The notes below the pieces were generated by a model. It was not told where the DNA came from and did not search any database. It saw only the letters and a list, made by a program, of their open reading frames with translations. The translations under genes were made by a program, and so were the position numbers. Shown piece after piece: positions 42,066 through 42,111 of a stretch of 42,111 nt of DNA; positions within the stretch are counted from its first letter, which is position 1; the number at the start of each line of letters is the position of its first letter. Source of the stretch: Bacillus sp. T33-2 (GTDB taxonomy: Bacteria > Bacillota > Bacilli > Bacillales > Cytobacillaceae); NCBI RefSeq assembly GCF_002860205.1, contig NZ_PGVB01000020.1, forward strand, positions 1-42,111, in the 5' to 3' direction.

Positions 42066-42111
42066 AAACAAACAAGCGTCAACAAACAATAATCATCATG
42101 TTTCTTCTATA

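Overview
This window is chromosomal DNA from an endospore-forming member of the Bacillaceae, related to but clearly not Bacillus subtilis. It carries spore small acid-soluble proteins (an alpha/beta type, SspK and a gamma-type SspE), FabL, PerR and the yfh/yga gene block. From about 11.6 kb to the right edge the order follows B. subtilis: yfhD-yfhE-yfhF-recX-yfhH-sspK-yfhJ-yfhP-mutY-yfhS-fabL-sspE-ygaB-ygaC-ygaD-ygaE-hemL(gsaB)-ygaF(bcp)-perR-ygzB-ygxA, ending in the tandem promoters and leader of an rRNA operon whose 16S gene lies just outside. Names were assigned from remembered protein families and gene order; no database was searched.

Layout. 1-420: eight copies of a 52-bp repeat. 546-4918: operon of two acyl-CoA ligases flanking a family III CoA-transferase/racemase. 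5076-6812: DinB-like protein and a ketopantoate reductase-like protein, followed by a triplicated terminator. 7067-10575: asymmetric heterodimeric ABC exporter. 10875-11632: a long alpha/beta SASP gene, a cluster of DnaA-box-like 9-mers, and a short transcription unit that looks like the redox-responsive sRNA RoxS/RsaE, with ResD-like and Rex-like sites. 11631-24468: the conserved yfh/yga block with recombination control (RecX), base-excision repair (MutY), fatty-acid synthesis (FabL), spore proteins and transporters. 24685-33490: insertions relative to B. subtilis, namely a glutamate synthase large subunit without its small subunit (with a cre site, two promoters and a structured leader) and an ABC-2 exporter, either side of hemL. 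33772-39865: K+ channel, peroxiredoxin, SwrC-type RND pump with divergent TetR repressor and twin operators, and a PduO-type cobalamin adenosyltransferase. 39912-42111: autoregulated perR, ygzB, ygxA and rrn promoters.

The most interesting signals are mostly non-coding: the RoxS-like sRNA locus and its regulatory sites, the adjacent DnaA-box cluster, the hairpin between the Shine-Dalgarno sequence and start codon of glutamate synthase, the 21-bp perfect inverted repeat abutting the yfhD ribosome binding site, and several families of short-period intergenic repeats. Among proteins, the gamma-type SASP is expanded to 221 residues by an internal 36-bp tandem repeat. I saw no phage, insertion sequence, CRISPR array or tRNA gene.
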